Below are positions 32,201 to 39,982 of a stretch of DNA of 39,982 nt, piece after piece. Below the pieces are notes generated by a model. The model was given only the letters and a program-made list of their open reading frames with translations, was not told the DNA's origin and did no database searches. A program made the position numbers and the translations under genes. Position 1 is the first letter of the stretch, and each line of letters opens with the position of its first letter. The stretch comes from Intoshia linei (taxonomy: Eukaryota; Orthonectida; Rhopaluridae), in NCBI GenBank assembly GCA_001642005.1, contig LWCA01000208.1, positions 1 through 39,982 of the forward strand. The letters are read 5' to 3'.

Positions 32201-34271
32201 GGGAATTTAAATCGTGACCAAATCTGATGGATTTTGAAAAAATTTCAATAATATTTTTCATTTTATTCAAAAAATCATTATCCTGTTGGTCTAATAATTT
32301 AAACATTGCCCAACCTTTTTGTGATAATAATACACTATTAGTAGAGCCATTTAAGTAAGCATCGCACATGGTGATAACATTTAAATAATCTCGATTTAAA
32401 ATAGCAATTTCGGATTGGACAATCAACTTAAATAGTTGATCATTTACTTGCTTTGAAATCTCAGAATCCAATAAATCGTTTAATTGGCCCACGGTATTAA
32501 TTTCATAAACCAAAATGCATTTCAACTTTAAAGAGAGATACATAATTTTCCATTGCCCCGTCAATGTTACTGTAGACAATTTATTCAACAATTCCATTGC
32601 TTGGGTACAACGACCCAATTTATAAAAAGAATAAGCAGTCAAATAATAAGTCGGTGGAAAAATTATATTGCTTTCTAAATCATTTGAACAAAGATTAATA
32701 ATTTTATAATAGTCATCAGCATCATTTTTCACATTTAAATACAATCTAAAAGCATCAAACAATGACAAATCCTTTAATTTATACAACGATAATTCACCAC
32801 AAATATTTTTCAGATCAGATGTAATATACTTGAGATGAGTTTGATAAATAATTGATTTGTAAAGTAAATGAGTAATAAACCCCAGTCGATTTGACATTAT
32901 GTTATAAATTTCATGTACAACAAGATACAATTTATCAAAATTAGAATAATACAGAGATACATAATTCTTTAAAAAGTCAACATTCGGTTGATTACCGCAA
33001 ACTAGTTTTAGACCAGCAATTGAATTAAACACGTGATCGGCTAATTTACAAAATTCGTCAAAATTTTCCATTTTTTCAATATTTTTTCGTTTACAACGCC
33101 CCATAAATAACATACACATTTTACCTGCATTCGCATCACTCGTTTTATCATTCAAAGCAAAATCTACAATTTTAGTCAAAATACTCAAAGACATATCCGT
33201 TTTAGCATAAAACATGCAATCGAAACCAACTTTTAAATATTCATCAGATTTATCAATCAAAGTAGGTAATAAAGCCTCCGCAGAAGAGCTCATTAAATTT
33301 TGATACATATTAGACTTCTTGTTCATACTAAAATACCGCACACATTTATCAAAAATAATGTAATTATAATTGGAATGATCTTTTTTAGTTCGTATGAATA
33401 ATTCCAAGAAGGAATCAACATCATCAACCTTTTCATAAAAGTCTAAAGCCATGTTAATTGTCGCGGTATGATTTCCATTGATTTTCAACAATTCTCGACA
33501 ACCCTGTCTAACTACACCATACACTCCATTATTTCTCATTTTTTGAACAAAATTAAATAATGGAAGAAAACTATTATTCTCAACTAAATTTTGAAATTTT
33601 TTCATGTTATAATCTTCAATATTGTGCGCATTAGCATTAGCATTACGGGTCGAAATTTTTTGAGAAATTCGCGGGGTTTGTGGTACAATTTGTGGTGCAT
33701 TGCTATTAAATGAAAGTCTATTGAGTCGTTCAAGTACAGGTCGACTTATTGAATCGGATTGATTTCTTGGATTGTCATTCTTATTGCCATTTTTTCTATT
33801 TAGCATGTTTTTATCTATTTCTCTGATTTTAGGTCTGTTTTTTTGCGTCAATTGGGATTTTTGATTTGTCTGAGATTGATGTGTACTTGTATTTCTAATA
33901 GGTACATTTTGATTTTTTTGTGGCAGATGCTGAAATCTTTGAGGTGGATTTTTCTGGAGCTGGTTTCTTTGTGTCGGTTGTTGGTTCCTTGAATAATTGT
34001 TTTGAGGGTACTCATTTTTTGGCGCTGTAGACCTATTTTTTGGCTTTGGTAAAAACGGATTGCAATTTTGTTTGTCTGGTTTAGATTTTTTGATCGGTTC
34101 TACAGTTTGAAGGGAACTTGTATTTGCGTTTATATTGTTAGATTCATTATCAATTTTACTTTTTTTTGTGTCGTTTTTTTGTATCGGTTTGTGTTTTGAT
34201 TTTGGATTGGATTTAGATTTAGACTTTGATTTAAATTCATTAAAATCTTTTTTAGTTGAATTGTCACTCAT
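29298..34271 (-). CDS. SKIC3: TPR superhelical protein, SKI3/SKIC3 (TTC37)-like
   Basis: A single uninterrupted ORF of 1,657 residues. SKI3 is the TPR scaffold of the cytosolic Ski complex, which feeds mRNA to the exosome. Residues 1-~215 are a low-complexity K/N/Q/S/P extension (KSKSKSNPKSKHKPIQK near the start) that the human protein (~1,564 residues) lacks. The remainder is helical-repeat sequence. Best family match: residues ~718-1050, where KIDKNHARIYYIMGCYYM corresponds to the RLDTYMGKVFCYLGHYYRD block of human TTC37, and GEFQESEKIFNSILS.. ALIGKF to GKYKEAVAQYQMIIK.. ALKGLG. A second match is near 1099-1150 (DNVDFWYNLAIISGN). The order and spacing fit SKI3, but identity is low and another long TPR protein is possible. 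It has no introns, unlike the multi-exon genes in the window. ATG at 34271 is the first in frame; no upstream exon was seen. Confidence 0.68.
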   Translation of the reverse strand: MSDNSTKKDFNEFKSKSKSKSNPKSKHKPIQKNDTKKSKIDNESNNINANTSSLQTVEPIKKSKPDKQNCNPFLPKPKNRSTAPKNEYPQNNYSRNQQPTQRNQLQKNPPQRFQHLPQKNQNVPIRNTSTHQSQTNQKSQLTQKNRPKIREIDKNMLNRKNGNKNDNPRNQSDSISRPVLERLNRLSFNSNAPQIVPQTPRISQKISTRNANANAHNIEDYNMKKFQNLVENNSFLPLFNFVQKMRNNGVYGVVRQGCRELLKINGNHTATINMALDFYEKVDDVDSFLELFIRTKKDHSNYNYIIFDKCVRYFSMNKKSNMYQNLMSSSAEALLPTLIDKSDEYLKVGFDCMFYAKTDMSLSILTKIVDFALNDKTSDANAGKMCMLFMGRCKRKNIEKMENFDEFCKLADHVFNSIAGLKLVCGNQPNVDFLKNYVSLYYSNFDKLYLVVHEIYNIMSNRLGFITHLLYKSIIYQTHLKYITSDLKNICGELSLYKLKDLSLFDAFRLYLNVKNDADDYYKIINLCSNDLESNIIFPPTYYLTAYSFYKLGRCTQAMELLNKLSTVTLTGQWKIMYLSLKLKCILVYEINTVGQLNDLLDSEISKQVNDQLFKLIVQSEIAILNRDYLNVITMCDAYLNGSTNSVLLSQKGWAMFKLLDQQDNDFLNKMKNIIEIFSKSIRFGHDLNSRVYLRLCCIYIKLNIPSKIKRMYKNVIKIDKNHARIYYIMGCYYMKQPKKINQTIMELEKCFNFGYKVEKYYKTFIKVLETEKLMDKLDSTLEKLKNDNHWALRKLALLRTENLKLGSNDKDALLILLKASEVFKNDLEITIALADYYEMKKIYDKSKEYFIQAQKLQNVPIFLDLRIAQVSFQLGEFQESEKIFNSILSIQKNNIGALIGKFNLSFALVKQSALSFLYIDYYQKVDTCLNLIEKIDSIINNTNENENKNFPINLVYISKLFVEFYQFLDKTNLLENFKSLNLENLNKNPNLKKMVLFKTFSSVSIFKLHMTILKDNQEAISFYNVSKSLYLWLNCFMEGHDDYNGHEFEMLQVEKICIENNNLIDLKIKFDVNNGEPLKFIYQTCLKLAIYAIKRDLDNVDFWYNLAIISGNLKFGNVNLSLHSFSKMLQLPNVDKSLIYYSVSNFSLRKGELNKTFKLVRNALTLELDQVYYWFNLVKISTIVNSCSILNILYIILKVINVESFLVLYIQKVYNVICPQNDILSVFKHVQRFKSIFPWIDTLVHFQCGETFNEKIHFAIDRVKQVEHLVRFSKETYHQLGLISCHVKCYKSGIEYLRLAQGQNDNLNFSNQYIIYCLNVLLDCKVDTENTLDQDILGNVDDKNFFKCLYLTQHLSLDSKQFVNLTVNLITHSISNFYSFNGILAQMDQLLSHLIFNSSYKSAYFILSNFYKSSFFIENISGVYSIYLVYVHFLNILAPELNIKILQSSFIPNFETYCVKQYLKYQSFGLLQFLPIQIYFLQKKLISIDNDNAFLIKYSFNMYKSCPSVDNVILCICCLWLYLLWIESRNVKNPTFSIKHVYKSLNLFLEYFQVSTLKDDTFQKYQLFIHVFTILNFFKYNFNQVQTYCNELGRDFLLKIQYMGNCTNNGIMCNSHFQYLLFNKKDDCKLLNTPMCYFYQYKKKIFDIVLSYIPDK

Positions 34272-34900
34272 CGTATAATTGTATCCAATTTAAATATTTA
34301 TAATTTCAATTACACCTTTATATGTTTTTCGTAACTTTCAAATGTTTTGTATCTGTGGTATTTAACGTATTTTTTATAAATTTTCATTTTAAAATTTAAT
34401 TGCCTTTTATTTTTTCTGGAATTTTTAATGCAATTTATGACAATTTTTAGGATTGTACTATTTTTAAGATTTAAACTAGTTTTTAAAAATATCACTTGTT
34501 ATAACAAAATTTGACACTTATCAAATATGTGGTTGTTTATTTAAGAAAGTAAGGGAAATCCAATTTTCCATATTCTTATAACAGTTTTTACAGAGTGATG
34601 TTTTATCGATAATTTCAATTTTAGAAGTTGAGTCCTTCAAGGTTAAATCTCCCAATTGTCAATTGTTTTTAAATTCCCCTAAAATCCACAAATTTAGTTA
34701 AGTAATAAATTAAATAATTAAATAATATAATAAAATAATATAACATAAAATTAAATAAATTTAGTTTAAAATTTTCACATAAAAATATTTCCCTAATTTT
34801 TATGCTTTAACAAAAACAAAAACATTGAAAAATTATCAATCGAAAGTATGATACCGTTATTTAAAAAAATAAATACTAGAATTTAAAAATAATCAAATTT
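34272..34900. repeat. Upstream of SKI3-like gene with family A fragments
   Basis: 34405-34475 carries the 3' block phrase (TTTTTTCTGGAATTTTTAAT, GACAATTTTTAGGATTG). 34575-34675 carries the GAGTGATGTTTTATCG / GAGTCCTTCAAGG module. The rest is A/T-only low complexity around 34700-34800. No gene. Confidence 0.55.
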
Positions 34901-34904
34901 ATAT

Positions 34905-35165
34905 AAAGCTTTTCCAGATTGATGCAGAATCACAAATTTTATTCTCAGAAATTAAAATCTGCAGCGTCAAAAACCCCAATTTTGAAAAATTAAAATAGTT
35001 AATTCCGAAAATTTAAAAAAAAAGTATAGCTAATACCATATTTTCCACTTTACTTAGTAATATACAGAAAAATTTTCAATATGAAAAGATGTACTAACAG
35101 TAGGTAGCTTTGAAGAAAAAGAACTTTTCTAATTTTACCTCCAAAAAATTAAATTAAAGTTAAAT
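34905..35165 (+). repeat. Family A-related module
   Basis: CTTTTCCAGATTGATGCAG, TTCTCAGAAATTAAAATC and GCGTCAAAAACCCCAATTTT follow the family's unit layout (a 'TCAGAAAT' motif, then 'GGTCAAAAACCCCAATT'). Confidence 0.45.
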
Positions 35166-35499
35166 TTTAAATAATATATTATAAAGGATATTAAATTATA
35201 AATAAATAAACTCCAAACAAAGAAATTTTTTTCGTGATAATATCAGAAAATATTTACTATTGTACCATAATAAATATTAATTTAAATCAATGGTTCTCAA
35301 CTTTTTATATATCGCGATTCGCGACATCTTATGAAAAACAAAAATTTTAGCGATCCTCCCTTTATTACGAACAAACTAAAAAATTTTTATATCTAAAATA
35401 TTAACTAAATTACATACAATTAAATAATTCATTAAAATATAGTTTTTATTCGTCATTCAGCTTAAGATAATTTGTTAATAATTATTTTTGAAAATATTC

Positions 35500-35720
35500 T
35501 TAAACCCAACCATTTTTACTCAAATCCAACCATTTTTACTTAAATCCAACCATTTTTACTAAAAATTAAATTTTAACAACCCTAAAAGGAAAAATTCGGT
35601 TTTAAAAACCTTTAGTGAAATTCCAATTTTACCAACCTTTAAGGAAAAAATCCCAATTTTACAAACCCTAAAAAAAAAATTCGATTTTAAAAACCCTTTA
35701 GTGAAATTCCAGTTTTACCT
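35500..35720 (+). repeat. Short array of CCAACCATTTTTACT and CCAATTTTACC units
   Basis: AAATCCAACCATTTTTACT is repeated three times at about 35503-35560, followed by units like AAAATTCGATTTTAAAAACC and GTGAAATTCCAATTTTACC. Related in wording to the 28470-28950 array. Confidence 0.6.
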
Positions 35721-35989
35721 GTTTACTGTTACCAATTTAACTGAATTAATTTAGTTAACGATTGAACTTAAATACAAACAAAATTTTCTAATAAATAAAA
35801 TTAAATGCCTAAACGAAAGTACACAATAGGCCCTATCGACGTTCAAATTTCTGTTATTTATGCAATAATGTTTATAGACGTTTTCAAATGACCGAAATTT
35901 GAACGTCAATAAAAATCGAGTTAAAATCAAATTTTAAAAATTGAAATGTATGGTTAAATTTGTATTTCAGTGGTCTGCTTATAATCGAG

Positions 35990-36170
35990 AAAAGACAGTA
36001 GAATTTAAAAAAAAATACAGGTGGTACAGTTGTATCCTGCTAACACACACAAAAAATTTTAATCTGATTAAATGACGCCTTCACGGTGAAAAAAGCAGTA
36101 TAAAATTATTTTTTTTTATTTCGAAACTATTTTATTAAAACAAAAATTTTAATTCAAATGCATATTACAA
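35990..36170 (+). repeat. Family A repeat, copy 8 (partial)
   Basis: ACAGGTGGTACAGTTGTATCC, GCTAACACACACAAAAAATT and GACGCCTTCACGGTGAAAAA, then TTTTATTAAAACAAAAATT. Head and tail are missing. A separate head-like piece, CCTAACTTGTATAAAAATC plus TTTGTTTGTCTG, is at 36446-36480. Confidence 0.65.
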
Positions 36171-36527
36171 ATGTGAAACATTTAAATGGTTTGGTAAAAA
36201 TAGATTTTTCCCTTAAAAATAGGTAAAATTTTCTTTTGAGGTTGAAGTTGTTTTTTCTTATAATATTAAATTAATACCTGAAATAATACATTCATTTTAT
36301 GGACCTCTTTGGGGATCACTAGTTTAGAGCAAAGTGTCCAAACTATTTAGTTAAATTACAAAAATAAATCACTTTAAAATTCCTTTTTCATTTCTTTGTG
36401 CGTCCTATTTATCAAATTTTATCTATGTCCAAGAGATAAAATATCCTAACTTGTATAAAAATCTTTGTTTGTCTGTTTGTTGTTATCGTATTTTCGCAAA
36501 AAAGTGAAAAAATTCATACCCCTAATA

Positions 36528-36676
36528 TACACCGCATAATTTTAAAAAACTTTATTCTTTTATTTTCATGCATTTTCACATAGGTAATTTAAAAATAATA
36601 CAAGTTTAAATTAAAACATAAATTGTAGACGTGTGGTGATGCATCATAAAATAGTATTAGACAGTGAAAGGGTTAA
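36528..36676 (-). mobile_element. Partial inverted copy of the piggyBac-type MITE
   Basis: The reverse complement reads CCCTTTCACTGTCTAATAC then TATTTTATGATGCATCACCA and matches 1389-1530 nearly base for base. One TTAA (36673-36676) is retained; the other terminus is replaced by unrelated sequence. A more decayed relative lies at about 37005-37110. Confidence 0.7.
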
Positions 36677-36699
36677 AAATATTATTTTAAATATAAAAA

Positions 36700-37635
36700 T
36701 TTTTATACAAATAGCTATAAAGATGTGCAAAATCATCATCTAGCGAATCATGAACGTCGAATTGATAAAAAAACCGATTCCAATGAGAAAACTGAATAAA
36801 TATAAAAAAATATAAATTGAAAATTAATTGTAATGAAAATAATTATTACTATGAAATTTTATATACAAAATAAATTAAATTTTGCTTATTATTTATATTT
36901 TGAAGTGCTTTGCCCTAGAGTTTTTTTAATTCTTTTTATATAATTTTTTGATATTGTGTATTATTCAACCCTATTTTCCACGTATGGGGTGGCACTTTGT
37001 ATTTTTTCAAAAAAGTGAAAAAATTTACACCTTTAGTACACACTGTACATTCCAATAAAAAATTTTTATATTTTCAAGCATTTATTTATAATAATATGTG
37101 TTTACACAAGAATAATATAAATCTGGTACAAATGGATGAAAAATTAGTCTAATTACAAGACGCGTAAAATAGATTAACATTTAAAGTTGTTTTGAATATC
37201 TAATCTATATATAATTATATATTATAATATATGGACTATTAAGTTTCTTTTATGAAAGTGTAAAGTAACTGTGCTACTGTAAACACTATAAGGATAAGTC
37301 ATAATTTATGACTCAAATTCTAATTTAATTAATTAATGTACAATGTTCCTTGTTGTCAGTTGTGGTATTTTTAATTTAAAGTAAGATAATTAATCAATTT
37401 AGTACCCACCCTACTTGTTGGTCTTTTTACAACAAAAAAAATTATAGACAAGAAAAAATACAAAGTGAACAAACTTCAAAGTTTACAGTAAATAAACAGT
37501 CTATTTTAACAACCACTAATCTTGAAATTGAAGTAAATAATAAACCACGTCCCTTTCTGATCATGAACAAGTTACTTTTAATTCATTATAATGATTTATA
37601 TCAATATATAATATATTGATACATGACGTATAGAT
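36700..37635. other. Intergenic AT-rich DNA, no gene seen
   Basis: Contains a decayed repeat at 37000-37110 (AAAAAAGTGAAAAAATTTAC, parallel to 36498-36520) and AT-only tracts. No exon recognised. Confidence 0.4.
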
Positions 37636-38054
37636 CAGGATGGTCAAAATACTGTTCGCGGCTCGGTTTCGCCATTGTGATAATTTTTTTTAATTATACT
37701 TTAAAATTGTTTTAGGACGTGTAAAAATAATAACATGACACATTATCTTTTGTAACTTTATACGGGCATTTTTATAACTATGACCCAAAAAAATGCCAAA
37801 TTTCACTAATGTGGTTAAGTCAATATTTGGATTTTTTTAGTCAAATTTCATAGTTATTAGTGTTTCAATTTTAGCGAATTTTTTTTCAATACAGTTAATT
37901 AAATTGTTCGAAATTAAATCAAAAGCAGGCCAATTTTGTATTAATCTATAAAAAGAAAAATTTAATGTAAACAGATGTAATTTTTAATCAGGATTCATGA
38001 ATAATATCAAATTTTAAAAATGTGGCCCTTTAGAAAAATAGTTGACATACCCTG
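37636..38054 (+). mobile_element. hAT-type MITE (~419 bp)
   Basis: Left end CAGGATGGTCAAAATACTG, then TTCGCGGCTCG. Right end TGTGGCCCTTTAGAAAAATA then GTTGACATACCCTG. These resemble the CAGGGGTGGCCAAAC...CGGCCC.. termini of non-autonomous hAT elements. The flanking 8-mers (GTATAGAT and GACTAGGA) are only a weak match for a target duplication, so the element is old or the ends are slightly misplaced. Confidence 0.6.
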
Positions 38055-38169
38055 GACTAGGAACATCAATTACCCGACATTTTTTGTTGTTTCTCTCCAG
38101 GGTTTTAGACTTTATTTTGTGAACAAAATTTTTTATTTTTATAATTTTTAATTCAGTATTTGAGATGAC

Positions 38170-39115
38170 AAATTGCGTAGCAATGAAAAAAAATCCGAAG
38201 GAATCAATTATATAGATTTCCACCCATATTTTTTAATAGGAAATGTGTAAACATTCAATGTACATTTCTTTTAAAATGTAGGATAATTATTTAATTTTTT
38301 ATTTTTAATCCAACATTTAAAAAATATTGGTTAATATATTAAAAATTTTTTTTCATAAGAGATTTCTTTGAATGCGTAGATTTCTGAGGTTAAAATTTTG
38401 TATTTATATCAACTGGAATAAACTGTATCAGAATAATTTTTTTTTTAATTGTACGATCCTTTTGTTGTTTTATAATAAAATAACATAGTTTTAATAATTT
38501 TAATAAAATAATTTTGAATTAATAAAAAATAAATATTAAAGTAATTTTTTGACCATGTAGGCGTCACTTAATCAGATTGAAATTTTTTTTGTGTGTTAAC
38601 TGGATATAACTGGATCATATATACTTTTTTTTTAAATGCTAGAGCTGTTTTTATTTTTATTAAAAAAGGGTAATCTTGCTTTTTTACCGTGAAAATTGTT
38701 TTTTTTGAGGATACCATTTATGATAATGCTTATGAATTTAAAAACTATCCCAGAATTTATGTTGTATAAAATTCTAAGACTTTTTCATTATTATTATTAA
38801 AATTTCATCATTATCAAAAAAAGGTAATTTTGGGTTTTGGACGTGAACATACTAGATTTTGAATTTGAAAATTATCATAATATTGATGAATTTAAAACTT
38901 TTTATTAAAATGTGTATTTTTTATAATTCTAGGACGGGTTTGAATTTAAAAACTAAGGACAATTGGGGTTTTTAACTTTAAAGGACTCAATTTCTGAAAT
39001 TGAAATTTGCGATACAACATCACTCTGGAAAAACTGTTATAATAATATGAAATTTGTAAAACTCGGCTCCCCTTACTTTCTTAAATAAACTGGAATGCAT
39101 ACATAAATATATATA
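38170..39115 (-). repeat. Family A repeat, copy 9 (inverted)
   Basis: AATTGCGTAGCAATGAAAAA at the start, GCGTAGATTTCTGAGGTTAA, TAGGCGTCACTTAATCAG, TTGTGTGTTAACTGGATA and GACAATTGGGGTTTTTAAC follow in the reverse of the family order. The head itself is not present at the 39115 side. Confidence 0.75.
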
Positions 39116-39153
39116 CATTTTTAACCATTTTACTCTTATAAGTAACGATTTAG

Positions 39154-39648
39154 ATTATTTAATTTTTCAAATCGATTGGATAGTTCAAATCAATTAAACA
39201 ATTTAATAGAACAAGTAAACCTTCAACCTGTCAAACTTAAAATTGATGACAAAGTACATAACACTCCAGTTGTAACACGAGTTAGTCAATATCGAAAGAC
39301 AATCTTTAAAATAAATTTCATCTTGCCAAAATCAATACACAATGAAACAAAATATATTTGGAGGAATGGTTCAAAAAGTACCATGTAATATTTATTAAAA
39401 AAATTCAAATTATAAAATTTCATTTAAGGACCCGTTCCACCGAAAAAAATAAATTTTTATCCAGGCAATTGTTAATGTTACCAACTCACATTGATTCTAG
39501 TCGCAACGAATGCATTAAATATGTAATTTATCATCATTTTTATGACTACGTGTACCATTGGTACCATGTATTAATAAATTTTAGAAATTACCAAAATTGT
39601 CAAAAAAATATCAAAAAATTGTATAATTTTAATTTTCTTTTATATTAA
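39154..39648 (+). CDS. Unrecognised gene, last two exons
   Basis: Two exons join in frame: 39154-39384 (entry phase 2 after TTTAG) and 39429-39648, separated by a 44-nt GT..AG intron. They encode about 150 residues starting LFNFSNRLDSSNQLNNLIEQ and including VTRVSQYRKTIFKINFILP, YIWRNGSKSTM and, after the junction, TRSTEKNKFLSRQLLMLPTH and a His/Tyr-rich stretch (YHHFYDYVYHWYH). No family was recognised. The intron size matches the other genes here, which is the main support for reality. Any 5' exons would lie upstream of copy 9 and were not found, so the true start is unknown. The last ~15 codons are low-complexity and may be read-through of a short 3' exon. Confidence 0.4.
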
Positions 39649-39982
39649 TTGTAATTAATATTAATTATATAGTATTAAAAGATTATATACTAATGTAAAG
39701 TAATTAATTTTATTAGTATTATTAACTGTTATTTTATTAATAAAATTTTTGTTTACATGTTAATTATAATTAATTATTTAATAAAAAAGGACAAAATTAG
39801 ATTAAAGTTGCATTTTCATCTTAAAATGTTGTCTCGACTTGAATCATTATAATTTTGTTCAATATCAATCACCATGAGTTAAATACTTGTATGTCTAGTA
39901 GATATTGTCTACTTTCAGATAAACATTGCGACATTTTCCATTATCCATACATGTTAAGATGACAAGATAAATTGTCTTCTTT
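39649..39982. other. Window end, nothing recognised
   Basis: AT-rich sequence dominated by TTAATTATAATTAATTA-type tracts at 39645-39780; no exon or repeat family member identified. Confidence 0.4.

Larger units (their letters stand above)
35285..36330. mobile_element. hAT-like termini around a repeat-filled segment
   Basis: CAATGGTTCTCAACTTTTTA near 35289, followed by TCGCGATTCGCGACATC, is a typical left-end hAT motif. TATGGACCTCTTTGGGGATC near 36299 reads on the other strand as GATCCCCAAAGAGGTCCATA, a right-end type. Whether the two bound one element is unproven; the interval also holds a CCATTTTTACT triplet repeat (35508-35560) and family A copy 8. Confidence 0.4.

Noticed and set aside
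37650-37700. Minus-strand start MAKPSREQYFDHPDLYVM as a possible gene
   Set aside because: The sequence is the GC-rich left end of a hAT-type MITE read backwards.

Overview
This is a eukaryotic, strongly AT-rich (roughly three-quarters A+T by eye) animal genomic window. NFI, a PTPN14/PTPN21-type FERM phosphatase and an antennapedia-fold homeobox gene are metazoan families, so the source is an animal. Most introns within the coding regions are only about 32-49 nt, and the longer introns are mostly swollen by one home-grown repeat family. This points to a small, compacted animal genome. A miniaturised spiralian parasite (orthonectid- or dicyemid-like) would fit, but that is inference; no species-diagnostic sequence was identified.

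Layout. 1-2541: repeats, including a piggyBac-type TTAA MITE. 2542-7466 (+): three-exon homeobox gene whose 3.65-kb second intron splits the homeodomain and is full of repeats. 7823-10793 (+): nuclear factor I (NFI), eight exons, only 356 nt after the homeobox stop. 10840-15536 (-): cytosolic phenylalanyl-tRNA synthetase alpha subunit (FARSA), ten exons, convergent with NFI with 46 nt between stop codons. 15895-16608 (+): ribosomal protein L12 (uL11), three exons, divergent from FARSA. 16609-22603: repeat-rich, with a decayed hAT transposase C-terminus, a possible RPB10-like fragment and a small membrane-protein ORF on the minus strand. 22604-28144 (+): FERM-PTP gene of the PTPN14/PTPN21 (Pez) class, five exons, with a degenerate phosphatase active site. 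29298-34271 (-): one uninterrupted 1,657-codon TPR protein, best matched to SKI3/SKIC3 (TTC37) of the Ski complex. 34272-39153: repeats and MITEs. 39154-39648 (+): last two exons of an unrecognised gene.

Functionally the window mixes transcription factors (homeobox, NFI), translation (FARSA, RPL12), RNA surveillance (SKI3-like) and junctional or growth signalling (FERM-PTP). There is no sign of an operon-like pathway. Exon-intron structures were assembled by hand from GT-AG sites, reading-frame continuity and family alignment from memory; every multi-exon model closes in frame. The most distinctive things are the ultra-short introns, the modular non-autonomous repeat family (called family A here), and the catalytically odd FERM-PTP.
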